Source: Agapetus fuscipes
Taxonomy: Eukaryota > Arthropoda > Insecta > Trichoptera > Glossosomatidae
Direction of reading: 5' to 3'
DNA: 64,000 nucleotides
Assembly: GCA_951799405.1 (NCBI GenBank)
Contig: OX637342.1
Span: 1,922,001 to 1,986,000 of the forward strand
Shown here: in pieces, positions 10,831 through 22,423 of the stretch
Layout of the letters: the number at the start of each line of letters is the position of its first letter
Numbering within the stretch: position 1 is the first letter of the stretch
Program-made: the position numbers and the translations under genes
The notes under the pieces: generated by a model
What the model saw: the letters and a program-made list of their open reading frames with translations, nothing else
The model's database searches: none
What the model was told of the DNA's origin: nothing

Positions 10831-10959
10831 CGCAAGGTTGAAAGGAACTACAACGAAATGGTTTTGCAAGAAGTAGAAGAAAAAAATAAGGTTGTAAGTC
10901 ACCTTTAAAGGAAGAAAACCAAGGTAACAGGATACTCGATTTGACAAAAATTTTAGAAA

Positions 10960-11105
10960 GACCAACAAGAGGTCGCGCAAAGACTTCATACTTCTAGATT
11001 TCGAAGCGGCTCATGGATGTCTTCTCCTATTTGCAGAGGATGGCAACACACAGAGACAGATGGCTGGCACAATAAGGCACTGCCTTTAGAAGATGATGAT
11101 GAGGT
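10960..11105 (+). mobile_element. LINE C-terminal fragment with GAT tail
   Basis: AACAAGAGGTCGCGCAAAG...CGGCTCATGGATGTCTTC ends in TTAGAAGATGATGATGAGG. It matches 13960-14100, which has the same ending, so the GAT trinucleotide is the element's own tail. Confidence 0.6.
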
Positions 11106-11429
11106 GTTGAAATAAACCAGGCCTTTGGTTCTGTGTGACTTTTATACAAACAGAAATACTTATGAAGGTATGAAGTAATTTTGAATATTTTGTAACATTT
11201 TGACCAACACGCCAAGTATTCAAAATAAAACACGTTCAAGTCAATTCATTACAACATTGGCAGATATCATTAATTTCGACTCAAAAAAAAATTGCCAAAC
11301 ATTCAACAAAACATCTGAGTCACAATGAAAAATACAAAAAGTCTGCTAAAAAATGGATTCCTTGCCTAATTCACTTTCGGAGAACATGACGAGGAAAAAT
11401 AACTATTCTGGCAACATGCTGTGACCCCT
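11106..11429. other. AT-rich spacer
   Basis: Nothing recognised. Confidence 0.45.
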
Positions 11430-11567
11430 AAAATCCAAGTATAAAAATAAAGTTTCACCAAAAAAATATGAAAACTAAAACGCTCACTTGCAGCGCTATT
11501 TTAGTTGCCATTCATTTTTTGGTTCACTCTATAGTTGAACGCGTAAATATTTATACTTGGACTATAG
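11430..11567. mobile_element. E-family foldback
   Basis: TCCAAGTATAAAAATA at the left, AAATATTTATACTTGGA at the right, with a central hairpin ACTAAAACGCTC...AGCGCTATTTTAGTT. Confidence 0.65.
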
Positions 11568-12082
11568 AATTATAAATTTTTGATTCGGTTTCGAAATGAA
11601 TTATTTAATTTAAATATAATATAAGAAAGGCCGACACGGGTAGAGCTTCATAATAGAGACGTAATGAAATCAACACGTCCAGCAGTTGCGGGCATTCGAA
11701 CCCGTGGTCTTTTGTTGGAGCGACTTTGCACACGACCACTCTCAGATGCCACATCATGTCGAAGTTATTGTGCAAACTACCAGTGAAATATTCAACATCT
11801 TTGATGCAAGACCTCAGAAGGCAGTGGCTTCGATTTCTTATAAAGCGAAAAAAAAAACAATATTTTTTCTTCAAACTGATTACTGAGGGTTGTGGCCCGT
11901 GTGGAAGCAACCACTCTTCTCCAGTTCTCTCTTGACTACGCTGCCCGCATCGCTCCAATCACCGAAGTGCCTTCTACTGTCTTGACTTGATCGGTCCAAT
12001 GTGCAGGGGATCTTTCTCTTTCTATCTTCTCCTCAAAATAACCGATCACAACCAGCCGTTCCAGGCTATCCGCATTGCCATG
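11568..12082. other. Spacer, partly GC-richer
   Basis: 11680-11960 has open frames on both strands but no recognisable motif. I cannot assign it. Confidence 0.4.
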
Positions 12083-12172
12083 GAAAACCTGAAACAGGGG
12101 AGACACTGGCAAAGTGAACTATTTTTTACAACATGGGTATGGTAACCTCATACCAACCAATAAGTGAAGGGA
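12083..12172 (-). mobile_element. LA fragment
   Basis: Only the 5' third of LA is present (CCTGAAACAGGGG through CCAACCAATAAGTGAAGG). Confidence 0.7.
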
Positions 12173-12231
12173 TAACATCAGAGAAAAAAAAAAAAACTGA
12201 TTATACCAAATTTTTTAATTTTTAATTAATG

Positions 12232-12384
12232 ATGGACCAAATTTTCGAAATAGCGAGTGAATGGGATATTCAGAGTCATAATACAAGGAGAGCTTGTATG
12301 AAAAAGTTTATGACTCTGGATGAAATGAAAGAAGTATGCAAGGACAGGAAGAAGTGGCGGCTAATCTGCAATGCTGATTTGTAA
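12232..12384 (+). pseudogene. LINE LA ORF C-terminus
   Basis: A 51-codon frame (IFEIASEWDIQSHNTRRACM..., TLDEMKEVCKDRKKWRLIC...) ending TAA. It aligns along its length with the LD C-terminus at 52862-53077 (IANEWNLQSGNKRRACMKR). The rest of the LINE is missing, so this is a 5'-truncated copy. An AT-rich linker of about 125 bp joins it to the LA repeat, making the repeat its 3' UTR. A GTATGAAAAAGTTTATGAC stretch near 12295 recurs in the minus-strand copy at 46490. Confidence 0.75.
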
Positions 12385-12507
12385 TGTTGGTTTATTAGTT
12401 TGCTACATTTTTTGCATAATAATTTTTTTACTTTTTTTGTATAGATTTCTTTTTAAGGTTTTGTTCTTTTTTAAATTTAAATGTAATTTATTATTCATAT
12501 TCCTTGA

Positions 12508-12745
12508 CTTATAGGTTGGTATGAGGCTGACCACCCATACTGTAAAAAATGGATCACTTTGCCAATGTCACCCCTGTTTCAGGGAATGTCGGCAAGAGTT
12601 GCAGGGCTTATGTTCATTTGAGGTTTGGATTTTATTTGTAAGTACACAATCAGCATTTGTAAGCGCGAACTACACGTGTTTGTTTGTGGGCATACATCTG
12701 ACAGCTTTGAATGAATATATCCTTGCAACTTAGATTATAGATAGA
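12508..12745 (+). mobile_element. LA repeat (3' UTR of the preceding LINE)
   Basis: Full-length from CCTTGACTTATAGG to CTTGCAACTTAGATTATAGA, with a short TAGAT tail. Confidence 0.9.
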
Positions 12746-13449
12746 TGTATATAGCAACGTTGCACATGTAGTGCGTGACAGAGGAAAATATTTTTTAATA
12801 AGTACACATGAAATGCAATCATTCAGACAACTGTGCTGTCGACTGGACCACGGTAAAAATCAGAGTCTATCCATTAGCTTCTTAACCCATTTTCTTATAA
12901 AAGTGTAAGGGTTTGTGTCTTAACATTATGAAGATTCAATATAAAGTAATAAAGAAAAACAAAAGTTTTTCTTTGCGAGTAGAGTTAATATCACGAGCGT
13001 GTATGGAGGGTTAACACACCATTTTCAAGAGAACTTCTGACAGATAATCATTAAAGTCAACTCGTGAATTATTTCTTACTTTTTAAGCGCAACTATTCGT
13101 GCGTTTTTTCGAAAAAAAAAATCCATAAAAAAACAGTTGTACTGTAATGGCTAATACTTGAATGTACCAATAGTCTGGCAGATTCTCACACACGATTGAG
13201 TAATAATTATTATGACAAACTTCTGAGCACAAAAAACATCTCGGGATTAACGCCACATTGCAATTTGCATTAATCAACTGCAATTAACCGACACATCTCT
13301 TAATGAACAATACTCGTGATTAATCGTTGAGTGCATCTGACCGCATTGTGCGGTAATGAATATATTACGACAAACTTTAACACACGAGTGAAAAATAATT
13401 AGCCATTTAATTGTCATGATTATTTTCTGCATTTGAAAGATATTTTCTA
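12746..13449. other. AT-rich spacer
   Basis: No repeat family or gene recognised. Confidence 0.45.
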
Positions 13450-13459
13450 TCTATCTATA

Positions 13460-13704
13460 ATATATAATGTAAGCTGCAAAGATTTGTAAACATTTAAGGC
13501 TCATATGAAATGCATGCCTACAGACAGGCACATGTAGATTCGCGCCTACACATTCTGCATGTGTGCATACAAATAAAGAAAACCTCACATGGACATAAAC
13601 CTTGAAACTGCTGCCGCCATTCCCTGGACCGGGGTGGCATTGGCAAAAAATGAACCGATTTTTACAGCACGGGTGGTCAGCCTCATACCAACCTATCAGC
13701 CTAC
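13460..13704 (-). mobile_element. LA repeat
   Basis: Near full length on the minus strand; carries GCATGCC and CGCGCCTACACATTCTGC variants shared with the copy at 47393, suggesting a subfamily. Confidence 0.85.
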
Positions 13705-13717
13705 TCACAATTGTGTG

Positions 13718-13800
13718 GTTGATAGCTCAGTTGGTAGAATGCTTACAGTTTATACCGAGAACTAAAATATTGATCCTTACAAAGGGTGTCACAAATATGT
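13718..13800 (+). mobile_element. SINE-B head fragment
   Basis: GATAGCTCAGTTGGTAGAAT (A box) is intact, the B box decayed, and GGGTGTCACAAATATG marks the start of the body. Too mutated to be a tRNA gene. Confidence 0.65.
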
Positions 13801-13804
13801 GAAA

Positions 13805-14100
13805 GACCACCTGGAGGCATATGAGATGTGGATTTGAAGAAAAATGTCCAAGACATCATGGGTCGAAAAGAATTCCAACAAAGAGGCGTTGCGAGACGTA
13901 GAAGACAGCTTATAAGACACATTTTGAAGAGTATACAGAATCTTAGGAAGACAAACAAGAGGTCGCCCAAGAACTTCATACTTCAAGGATGTGAAGCGGC
14001 TCATGGATGTCTCCTCCTCTTCGCATCTCAAGAGGATGGCAACAGACAGAGACAAATGGATAACACAACAAGGCGCTGCCTTTAGAAGATGATGAAGGGT
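13805..14100 (+). mobile_element. LINE C-terminal fragment with GAT tail
   Basis: A frame reads KKNVQDIMGRKEFQQRGVAR...; it shifts, then matches 10960-11105 through AACAAGAGGTCGCCCAAGAA and CTTTAGAAGATGATGAAG. The shared body and tail identify it as the same LINE family. Confidence 0.6.
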
Positions 14101-14123
14101 GTCGGAAATCATTTTCCTATTAG

Positions 14124-14510
14124 ATTTTTGTTGACTAATAGGTTAGTATGAAGGTGACGCCCATGTTGTTGAAAAATTTGGTTCACTTTTGAAAAGCTTA
14201 CATATGTAAGTGATTGCTTGGCTTAATCCCCATTTAATTGAAAGACGAATTTTTAATCACATTCTACACAATCTGAGCTAAGGAAATAACGTAAACAACG
14301 ATAATGAGAGAGTTGTTTGAAATATTTTTAAATAAATTTCCAATTTTTATAACACATATTAATCCAGTATACAGACAAACATTGCTCATGTGAAATTACC
14401 TCTGACGGATATAAGACAAACAAGCACTAAGGAAACAATGTGCCTGCTTGTGAGCATGCATTAAATACCAGTCAATATATCTTTGCAACTTACATAGATT
14501 AAATATTACA
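14124..14510 (+). mobile_element. LA repeat interrupted by a J repeat
   Basis: The LA 5' part (GACTAATAGGTTAGTATGAA) is at 14130-14190, the LA 3' part (GTGCCTGCTTGTGAGCATGC) at 14440-14510. A J repeat lies between (about 14200-14438, CACATTCTACACAATCTGAG), so J inserted into this LA copy. Confidence 0.7.
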
Positions 14511-14924
14511 GATAGACAATTAAGCCGCAGATGTGCATTAGGTACTTGATCTAAATTTTACATATTCCTTTTTTTGTAATTCTAGTTTTTTTTAAATGTG
14601 TGTAACCTGTTTAAAATTAATAAATTAACAGTTGAAGGATACAGAGTAATTCAATATATTTTTTTCAATTAACGCTATCAAATGTGGAAGCTGATTTTTA
14701 AGTCGGCACACCGCATCAGAAACTCCACGGGTGGTACATTATCAAGGCACACGGGTAATTTGCAAAAATATTTTGACCGTACCAAAAAAGTATCTAAAGC
14801 GAATTATTTATTCAAATGCAAAAAAAAAAACAAACCTTGAATAATTTAATTAAAAAAAATATATTTTAATTTGAAATGCAGGCAGCAAAAATTACAATCA
14901 TATAAAAAAAAAAATTGACAATCA

Positions 14925-15125
14925 ATGGTTCACTTTGCCAATGTCACTTCTGTTTCAAGGAAGGTCGGCAAGAGTTGCAAGGCATATGTTCATTTGAGAT
15001 TGGATTTTATATCGCAGGTTCACATGCGGCATGTTTAAGCGTGAACTTGTACGTGTCTGTTTGTGGGAATGTATTTAATGTAAATCTTAAATGTAAGATA
15101 TCTTTGCAACATATTAAGTCACCTA
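14925..15125 (+). mobile_element. LA repeat, 5'-truncated
   Basis: Begins at GGTTCACTTTGCCAATGTCA and ends TTTGCAACATATTAAG; no GATTA tail. Confidence 0.85.
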
Positions 15126-15203
15126 TACAAATAAAAGTAAATACTGGGCCTAAGTGAATTCATATCCATCATTTTTCATGCATTTTTTTTGAAAATTAAA
15201 TAA

Positions 15204-15492
15204 GGCTGATTTAATTGGTGAGCGCTGTTTTTACGTGTATCACACCTCAAGAGCATTCTGCGTGCTTTGTCGTTGCTGCAGAAAGCGCCATTTCTCAAGC
15301 AAGACCCAGTTACTGTGAGGCTGGATGGACCTTTTGATGACCGGCCTTTGGTAAAGGTTTATGAATTTTTCAACCCAGCGAAGAGCAAATTTGAAAATGT
15401 AAATGGTATATTTTTTGTGCTCCACCGGAATTCGAACACACAACCTTCCATTTACGAGTCCGAAGTGTTACCACTGGACTACGGACCGGTCA
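15204..15492 (-). mobile_element. SINE-C
   Basis: The minus strand runs from GACCGGTCCGTAGTCCAGTG through a B-box-like TGTGTTCGAATTCCGG to CTCACCAATTAAATCAGCCT. There is no 5S extension. An open frame through it is incidental. Confidence 0.88.
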
Positions 15493-15884
15493 ACATTTAC
15501 TGTGTTTATCTCATTCAAATGACACAAAGTATAACATTAATCTAACTAATTAATTAAATTATAAATAAAAAAATATAATTAACAAAATATGAACCACCAA
15601 ACCGTAAAAAAACACATACAAATTATTTGTACAATTTTAATTATTTTTCAAGGTTTGAAAACTCAAAAAACAAGATTAATTAAAAGTCGGTTGTTGGTTG
15701 TGTTTGGATATTTTTTTTCGCCCAAGGCAAATCTACGTCCAATTCGAAATGGTCCAAATATTGGGTTCGACGTCTTTTAGTTTGGACCTCAGTCCATCGT
15801 CTGTCATCGCTTGGGACCCCCATGGCGAGGTACAGGGCCTTAAATAAAAATATAAACGTTTTAAATCAAGTATAAAGTTAACAA

Positions 15885-15993
15885 AAAATGTATTGATTCT
15901 AAAACGGTCAATAGGGATGCGGTTTTATTTTCCATATATTTTTTAGAGCTTCAACGTAAATTTTTGGACTTGGGGTACTGTAAAAGGTCCGAC
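15885..15993. mobile_element. E-family foldback, partial
   Basis: Central and right parts only (AAAATGTATTGATTC; TTTGGACTTGGGGTACTG). Confidence 0.4.
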
Positions 15994-16144
15994 TAGCAAA
16001 TAACACGACCGCTAAAAAACATATTTTGGACTCCATTTCGTGTTTTGAAAAAAAATGTGCTTTGAATATTGGATTGTATTGTTGAAATAAAATAATAATT
16101 ATCTACGGTCAAAATGGATTCATAACATTTGGACAACGAAACTA

Positions 16145-16428
16145 AACAACGCATATGGTGTAACTTATTGCATGTGACGAGTGGAATATATTTATTTTAA
16201 ATGAAAAGGGGTGGGCCTTACGCTAACCACTTCAATTGAGATGGGAGTTTCCAGCTCCCGAGGGGGCTGGCACTCATTTCTTGTGAAGCGTGTTTGAACC
16301 TTCCGGTATTTCATTTTGGGTTTGAAATAAACAATGAAACGAGAAATCATTTCTGACACCTTCAGTGGGATTCGAACCCGAGCTCTGGGCATGGAATGCT
16401 AGCATCTCTACCAACTGAGCCATAGACA
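16145..16428 (-). mobile_element. SINE-B, near complete
   Basis: Minus-strand tRNA head: TGGCTCAGTTGGTAGAGAT, then GGGTTCGAATCCCAC. The body has GGAAACTCCCATCTCAATTG and the 3' end GTGTAACTTATTGC is reversed at 16150. Confidence 0.85.
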
Positions 16429-16507
16429 TCGCTTGAATTTTATTGATCGGACCAAAATGAATTCACCCATTTAGCTGCTCTAGGATATAAGTACTCTTTA
16501 TTTAAGC

Positions 16508-16708
16508 AATTTAAGTTGCAAAGATACAAGGATTAAAATTTAAGATTCATACTCAAATGCTGCATGTGTTCTTACGTAATCATACATAAAAATTACCTGA
16601 ACAAAAACCCTGCTACTCTTGATGGTTTTCCTGAAACAGAAGTGACATCAATTGATGTTAATCTATTTGTACTACACGGGTGGTCAGTCTCATACCAACA
16701 AATAAGTA
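16508..16708 (-). mobile_element. LA repeat, diverged
   Basis: AAGTTGCAAAGATACAAGG through GGTGGTCAGTCTCATACCAA; roughly one difference in six to better copies. Confidence 0.75.
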
Positions 16709-18098
16709 AAATAAAATAAACTGCAATACTAATTTAAGATTAAAAGTTGCATAAACCTTTACGAATCAAACAGGTACATTGTATTTTATTAATGCAATAC
16801 TAGCTTGAGTCTGAATAAAATATTTTTTACAACACCATTAGGTCAGCCTTTTAATTGGATCTTATTGAGTATATTTTTTAATTTCGATTTCATTCTAAGT
16901 CTCTTTTGAATATGCGTTTTGGGGCCATGGTAAATAAAAAATAATTACAAATTAATATTGTTTGAGATAATTACTTTTCCTTTCGTTTCAAGTACTTACA
17001 GCCTGTTATTCACAATACATTCGATCCATTGCTGATCGATGGGTCATCGCTTTTTTGTACGGAAATTTCGCGTTAGGTGGCTGTTGAGCCATGGATTTGC
17101 TGTTTGTGAAAAATACCGATGATGATTTAATGTAACATGTAACGTTTGAAGGATTCAATGAAATAAAAACTTGAATATATTTTACAATCTCTTGTTTAAA
17201 AAAAAAAAAAAAATAGGGTTGGAACTACGTGGATATCACAAAGAAAGTAAGCAATTATAAAAAATAAATTTATTTGTAAGTACACATGCAGCAGTTGTAA
17301 GCGCGAACTTACACATAAGCGACACAAACTAAATTGTTTAGGAGAGTAGTTTAAAGTTTGACATGGCAGAAAAATGGCAAAACTTGTTTTTTTTTATCAT
17401 ATCGAATCAAAACAGCCCTAAAACTTTAAAAATAAAGGCGTTTATTGACATTCCTATTAATGTGGTTTTACGATGTTTTACGTTTTTTTTTATTTCACAA
17501 GCGCCTTAAGAACAAAAAAGGCCAAAATCTTACCGGTTACGCCAAAACCATACTTTGAAAACGTAGTTGTTTGCTTATACATAAACAACAACTAAAATCA
17601 TCGTACAGCTATGGAAGTTAGCGCATTAGAAAGAAGAAAGAAAAGAAAATTTTAAGTAGGATAGCATTCATAACTCATTTTTGACCAAAAGGTCGTCCAA
17701 CTTCCTTTTAACCGTCGATATGATTTTTAAACGTTCCTTAGATTATAGATTGTAGACGATGTGTATTTCAATCGTATAGAAATAACCAAAGGTGAATTTC
17801 TAGGATATTTTTGGTAATTACGTTAAATTGACAAAAACATAACCCTAAGTGTTAGCTTAAAAATTGGCATTTCATTTAGAAGTATTCCTTTGAGTAAATG
17901 AGCAGCTGAATAAATATAAATTGACTTGTTAATACCGAAGGCTTTTCGGCACTTGAGCTTTAAAGTGAACAAAATTACATTTGTACTCAAATACTTAATC
18001 TCTTCATAGAGAAATAGTTGCTTCATCACAGCCAAACAAGCAAGATGTGATTGCTCGTGGTGTCATCACACCAGTCAACTATAATCTAAGTTGCGAAG
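16709..18098. other. AT-rich spacer with one LA scrap
   Basis: 17268-17322 is a piece of LA (GTAAGTACACATGCAGCAG, AAGCGCGAACTTACAC). Nothing else is recognised. Confidence 0.5.
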
Positions 18099-18337
18099 AT
18101 ATATCGTCAACTTAAAGGTAAAACTGAATAAGTGCTGATTCACTGATTTGAGAAATTGTGGATACAACATTTTATTGGGTGTAACTTAAAATATAAAGTG
18201 AACGAATAATGAGGAAGCGCTCATGAAAAAGGTCTGAACAAAGGGATTTTCACTGTTTTTCTTTCATAAAAGAATGCATTCATTTCAGATATCCAAATTA
18301 GCCACTTATTCAATTTTGCCTTTAAGGTGCCGATATT
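18099..18337. mobile_element. Short foldback element
   Basis: Arms 18099-18134 and 18303-18337 are imperfect inverted repeats (CTTAAAGGTAAAACTGAATA against CCTTAAAGGCAAAATTGAAT). The interior of about 170 bp has no coding potential. Confidence 0.55.
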
Positions 18338-18542
18338 TCAACACTTATTAACTTCGAATCATATGCGACAGCGGCAACCAATGGCTGTTCTTTGTCATGC
18401 GCAATCGATAGGAAGCACAAAAAACAACTCGGAGCAGATCAAACTGGAATACGGTGAGTCCTAGCTAATAATCCTTAATCCAGGAAGGTCTACGACTCTG
18501 GCAGATTTACCTCTAAGTAAGCTCGTTCTATCACGTGTTATG

Positions 18543-18712
18543 ATTTAAAAATTAAGAATGTTCTTCTTTCTTTTTCCTCAGCTTTCTCAGTCCACTCCTA
18601 GACGTAGGCCTTTTCCAATCATCTCAATTTCTGTATATGTGCTGCTGTATTCAGCCATCTTCTATTTATTATTTAGAACCAACACCCACTTATTATCTCT
18701 TTTTGTTTGGCG
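18543..18712 (-). mobile_element. LINE C-terminal remnant with GAA-rich tail
   Basis: The minus strand gives EYSSTYTEIEMIGKGLRLGV and GGAGTGGACTGAGAAAGC, then GAAAAAGAAAGAAGAA. The layout, a C-terminus directly followed by a GAA tail, resembles the LINE at 33878-35130. Confidence 0.5.
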
Positions 18713-18844
18713 GAACCAAATTTGACTTCATCATAATTGTGGTCAATTAAGAATGATGGTTTGAATAGCAGACAATTACCTTCAAACTCTGCGGAAAGTG
18801 GAGAAAAAATATTGCTCAAAGACCTTTTTTGCTAATCTGCAGCA

Positions 18845-19025
18845 GTGTTTGGTGAGCGTGCAATTTCAATGGCGGCTCACGGGCGTGGCAGCGATTGCCA
18901 CTTATGGTTCAAGAGATTGCTGACAGTAGTGACTTTATGAGACGTCTCAAGACCGATCTGTTTAGTGAATCCTTTTGGGCGCCCTTAGAGTGGCTATGTA
19001 ATGAAAGGGCATTAATGAAAAAAAA
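18845..19025 (+). mobile_element. LINE Z C-terminal remnant
   Basis: TTTGGTGAGCGTGCAATTTC and CCCTTAGAGTGGCTATGTAA align with the Z copies at 9008 and 38375. Confidence 0.5.
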
Positions 19026-19049
19026 TAAGTACATAGTCCTCATTATCAT

Positions 19050-19155
19050 CGCTTGAGATTCAAACACTCATGACACTTGGTCTTTTACTCACACATGCTG
19101 TATTAGTATCTCCTTACAAAATGAAAACCCACACCTCAAATGAACATAAGTTTTA
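19050..19155 (-). mobile_element. LA fragment
   Basis: ACACATGCTG...CACCTCAAATGAACATAAG only. Confidence 0.55.
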
Positions 19156-19549
19156 GTGAATTACTTTATTAAAAATTACGATGTGTTATAAAATATAAAT
19201 TTCATGTCCATAAATATTTTAACACGAAATTTAAACCTTATGTGAGGCAAAATTCTAATTTTCCTTTCAAAAATTAATCTCCGTCCAAATATGAAAGTCG
19301 TCTAGACTCGAAATCGTAAAGGACGAATGTGTGAAGCTGCGCTTAATTTATTTTGATAAACTTCAAATGCACACAACTTTAATCTGATGTGACAGTTAAA
19401 TTATGAAAGTAGAAAAAAATAAAAAAATAAAGAAAAACCATCTCGTGAAAGAATTTTCCATATTTTTTTGGGTTTATTTTTTTTATCAAAATTGATTGTT
19501 AGAAATTCAATCTTCTATTTTACAAATATTATTTTGCTTTAGTTGTCTT

Positions 19550-19735
19550 TGGTTCACTTTGCCAATGTCAGCCCTGTTTCAGGGAAGGGTGGTCTGAGTT
19601 GCAGGGTTGATGTTTATTTGAGATTTTGTTTTTAATTTAGAGGACACACATTTGAAGGCTCGACCTTAGATGTGTCTGCTTGTGAGAATTTTAAATTTTA
19701 ATATATTTTTGAATAAATTTTAATCTTTGTTAATA
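19550..19735 (+). mobile_element. LA repeat, 5'-truncated
   Basis: GGTTCACTTTGCCAATGTCA through TGTCTGCTTGTGAGAATTTT; the 3' end is eroded. Confidence 0.8.
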
Positions 19736-20475
19736 AATTACTATTGAATGATCTCTAGTCCAAAAATTAAACAATATTTTTAAAATAAAAAATTGTTTTA
19801 CGACGCACTTTCCGATTTCAATGAAAGACAGTAAGATGGTAAGGCCTGTATATTATTTAAACTAGAAGTTTTTTTTTAATAAAAATGTTTTGGCTACTTA
19901 GATTAAAGATTATTTAATTATACAGATACTCCATCACACCGCGAGCCCTCAATAATTGATTGTTGATTTTGGCTCTTCAGATCTAAACACAATAACACAT
20001 ATTCCTGCTTCTTTTTAATTATAACTGACGATTTCAGTTTGATTGTAGTTATTGTGTACAACATTTTTTTGGTACACGTTCAAGTACAAAACCGTTTTCG
20101 ACTTGGTTAAATTTTTGGTACACGGACGCTCCTTGTTGATCATTATTTATGTCAGTTGCTCCCAAAGTATTTGGCTGCGCAATCCCTTACATTTTTTTTT
20201 TTCCATATTATGTAGAATCAACAAAATGTAGCATCTCTCCATAGTTACTAATTCAATTGAATGTTTGATTGAAAAAAATATTCTTCTTAATCTTGTTCCT
20301 CATTGCTGAGGGTTGTGACTCTTTTGGAAGCAACCAAGGTCATCGTATGACGTGCTTAAGAAAATATTCAGCTGATCTGTGTGCTAAATTTTTTTTCTTT
20401 GGTATAAACTTTCGCTTACCGTGTCAAGTACTTAGTGTATTCACAATTATAATAACAACACAATTAAAATGTATT
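19736..20475. other. AT-rich spacer
   Basis: No recognised element; short open frames only. Confidence 0.45.
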
Positions 20476-20922
20476 ACTCGGATATTAGACGAACCGTTAT
20501 AAGAAAACTTGCATTATTCTCGACGTTTCGTTAGTGACATACCTAACGTCTTCAGGAGACACTCTCTTTGCACTAATCTAAATCTCTAAATCTAAGTAGC
20601 AAAGATATATTTAATTTACGATTCATATGTAATGCATTTCCACAAGCACACACGTATAAGTTCGAGCTAACCCATGCCGCTTATGGACTTACAATATAAA
20701 AACCCATCTCACATAAACATAAGCTCTGCAACTCTTGCCGACCTTCCCTGAAACAGGAGTGGCATTTGCAAAGTGAACAATCTTTTTACGGTATTGGTGG
20801 TCAGCCTCATACCAACCTATAAGTCAAGGCACGACGACTGAGAATGAACTAAATCATCCTCATACTCATCCTCATCCTCAATCGTTATGCAGAGAGTGTG
20901 TCTCCTGAAGACGTTAGCTAAA
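20476..20922. mobile_element. G-family foldback interrupted by LA
   Basis: The left arm (ACTCGGATATTAGACGAACC to GTCTTCAGGAGACACTCTC) occupies 20476-20576, and the inner right arm (GCAGAGAGTGTGTCTCCTGA) lies near 20885-20922. An LA copy separates them. The outer right arm, present in the copy at 48772, is missing. Confidence 0.75.
20577..20830 (-). mobile_element. LA repeat inside G foldback
   Basis: Full length, from a degenerate AATCTAAATCT tail to CAACCTATAAGTCAAGG. Confidence 0.88.
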
Positions 20923-21261
20923 ACAATCATTCTTCTCTCTCCTCTCGCGCATGGTGGAGTCAAACTTTGCTCCACCAGAAAGTAAGATTATGTGGAACTT
21001 TTTTGGAATCGCTGACCTTAAGTGATAATCCTTCGAAGGCCGACAATAAAAGAAACGATTTGATGCAAATGAAAACAGAATATGAAGGTACGTTTGGTTT
21101 GAATACCGGCTGTCGGTTGGTCTCAAAATGAATGCCGTTAAGCTGAATGAGTTAATATAAACATTACTAATTATCGTAAACTACAGGGCAGTAAAAAATC
21201 ATTTCCTCTACACAACACACATTCGATTCAATAAAAAATATCACCGAGTACTCTTCAAATA

Positions 21262-21385
21262 ACATTTGAGTGTACTCAATAATCAAAGTCAACATAATTA
21301 TCTTCATTGGCATGACAACCTTGTGAGTCTTGGCCTTCTTTATCAAACGCTGACAGCGCTGTCTATCCAATATCATCTCTTAAAC
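21262..21385 (-). mobile_element. LINE U C-terminal fragment
   Basis: The minus strand reads LDRQRCQRLIKKAKTHKVVM, equivalent to ALDRQWWLWLIKKN in the copy at 31656. It is followed directly by the AT-rich tail region. Confidence 0.55.
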
Positions 21386-21404
21386 AAAAAACTACAACCA
21401 ATCA

Positions 21405-21566
21405 TCCAGATTCCTAAAACCGCTCACAGAGGTCCATACAACCTTTCAGCAATAGCTGGGTATGGTTTGGCAATAGGCGCTTTCTGTAGCAACGACCAAG
21501 CTTGCAAAAGGCTTTTGAGGTGTGATTCACGAAAAAAAAATCAGCGCTTAAAAAATAAGCCGTCTT
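21405..21566 (+). mobile_element. SINE-C, 3' part
   Basis: GGTCCATACAACCTTTCAGC through GGCTTTTGAGGTGTGATTCA; the tRNA head is lost. Confidence 0.75.
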
Positions 21567-21604
21567 AATATAAAAATATGGAAAGCTGTGTTGGTAGAGT
21601 ATGT

Positions 21605-21697
21605 GCTTAAAGCGCGAACTTATACGTGTCTGCTTGTTAAAATGCATATTAAAATGTGAATCTTTAATGTTACATGGCAACTTAGATTAGATTAGAT
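21605..21697 (+). mobile_element. LA, 3' end only
   Basis: AAAGCGCGAACTTATACGTG to CAACTTAGATTAGATTAGAT, a clean GATTA tail. Confidence 0.85.
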
Positions 21698-21721
21698 AAT
21701 GTATCTTTGATACTTACACGT

Positions 21722-21812
21722 TGTAGTACCACAGAGGTGTTGGTGATGAAGCAATTGATGCCCTGATCAACTTGCAGGGCTGTTAGCTGCGTAGTGTTGT
21801 TGTGTATGGTTC
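21722..21812 (-). mobile_element. LINE W 3' fragment
   Basis: CCACAGAGGTGTTGGTGATG and GTTAGCTGCGTAGTGTTGT match 40015-40090, the 3' end of the LINE W copy there. Confidence 0.6.
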
Positions 21813-21829
21813 GCCAGCACTCTTACCTG

Positions 21830-21906
21830 TGAAAGGTTTCACACGCCGAATGGCATTGCTTCGGGGATAATACAGTAAGAAGTTTCCCTATTAGTACAAC
21901 TTAGTG
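21830..21906 (+). mobile_element. SINE-B 3' end fragment
   Basis: GCTTCGGGGATAATACAGTA, AGAAGTTTCCCTATTAGTAC: the last 70 bp of SINE-B, spliced to the LINE W piece. Confidence 0.6.
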
Positions 21907-22423
21907 TTTTTTTTTTGTATATAAATTAAACAGTTTTTTTTATAATATCACAAAATTCCCCGGTCATGCCGTGACTGATGTAAAGATGAAAAATATTTTG
22001 TATGTCTGTGGTCGGCACATTTTAAAAGAGTTCACTTTCAGACTCGGCGGGGGGAAAATCGTTCAACAGCGATTTCCACGCTGGCCGGGAGACATTCTTA
22101 CCCTCAGATAAAGCAGTATTGTAGTCCAAAATTAGGTATGACTTCTCAAAGCTGAAATCGTGAGCATAATTTGCAATAGATACCTTAAGAAGTGTTGAAA
22201 AGACTAAGTTATAAAAAGTTGAATTGTAAATACTTTTGAACAGTTTACTTCCATATTTAGTTTTGTCAAAAAATGGAAGCATTTTTCAAGATGCTACATT
22301 AACCCAACTCTTCGCTGAAAAATATTCACAAAACATCTAAAAAAAAGTTGCAAAAATATATTTTCTTTAATTGAAAAGCTTGATTTATAATAATCAATGA
22401 ACACGTTTGTTGTGTATCTTTAT
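21907..22423. other. AT-rich spacer
   Basis: 22022-22282 holds an 86-codon minus-strand frame without a recognisable domain. I regard it as unproven. Confidence 0.4.
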
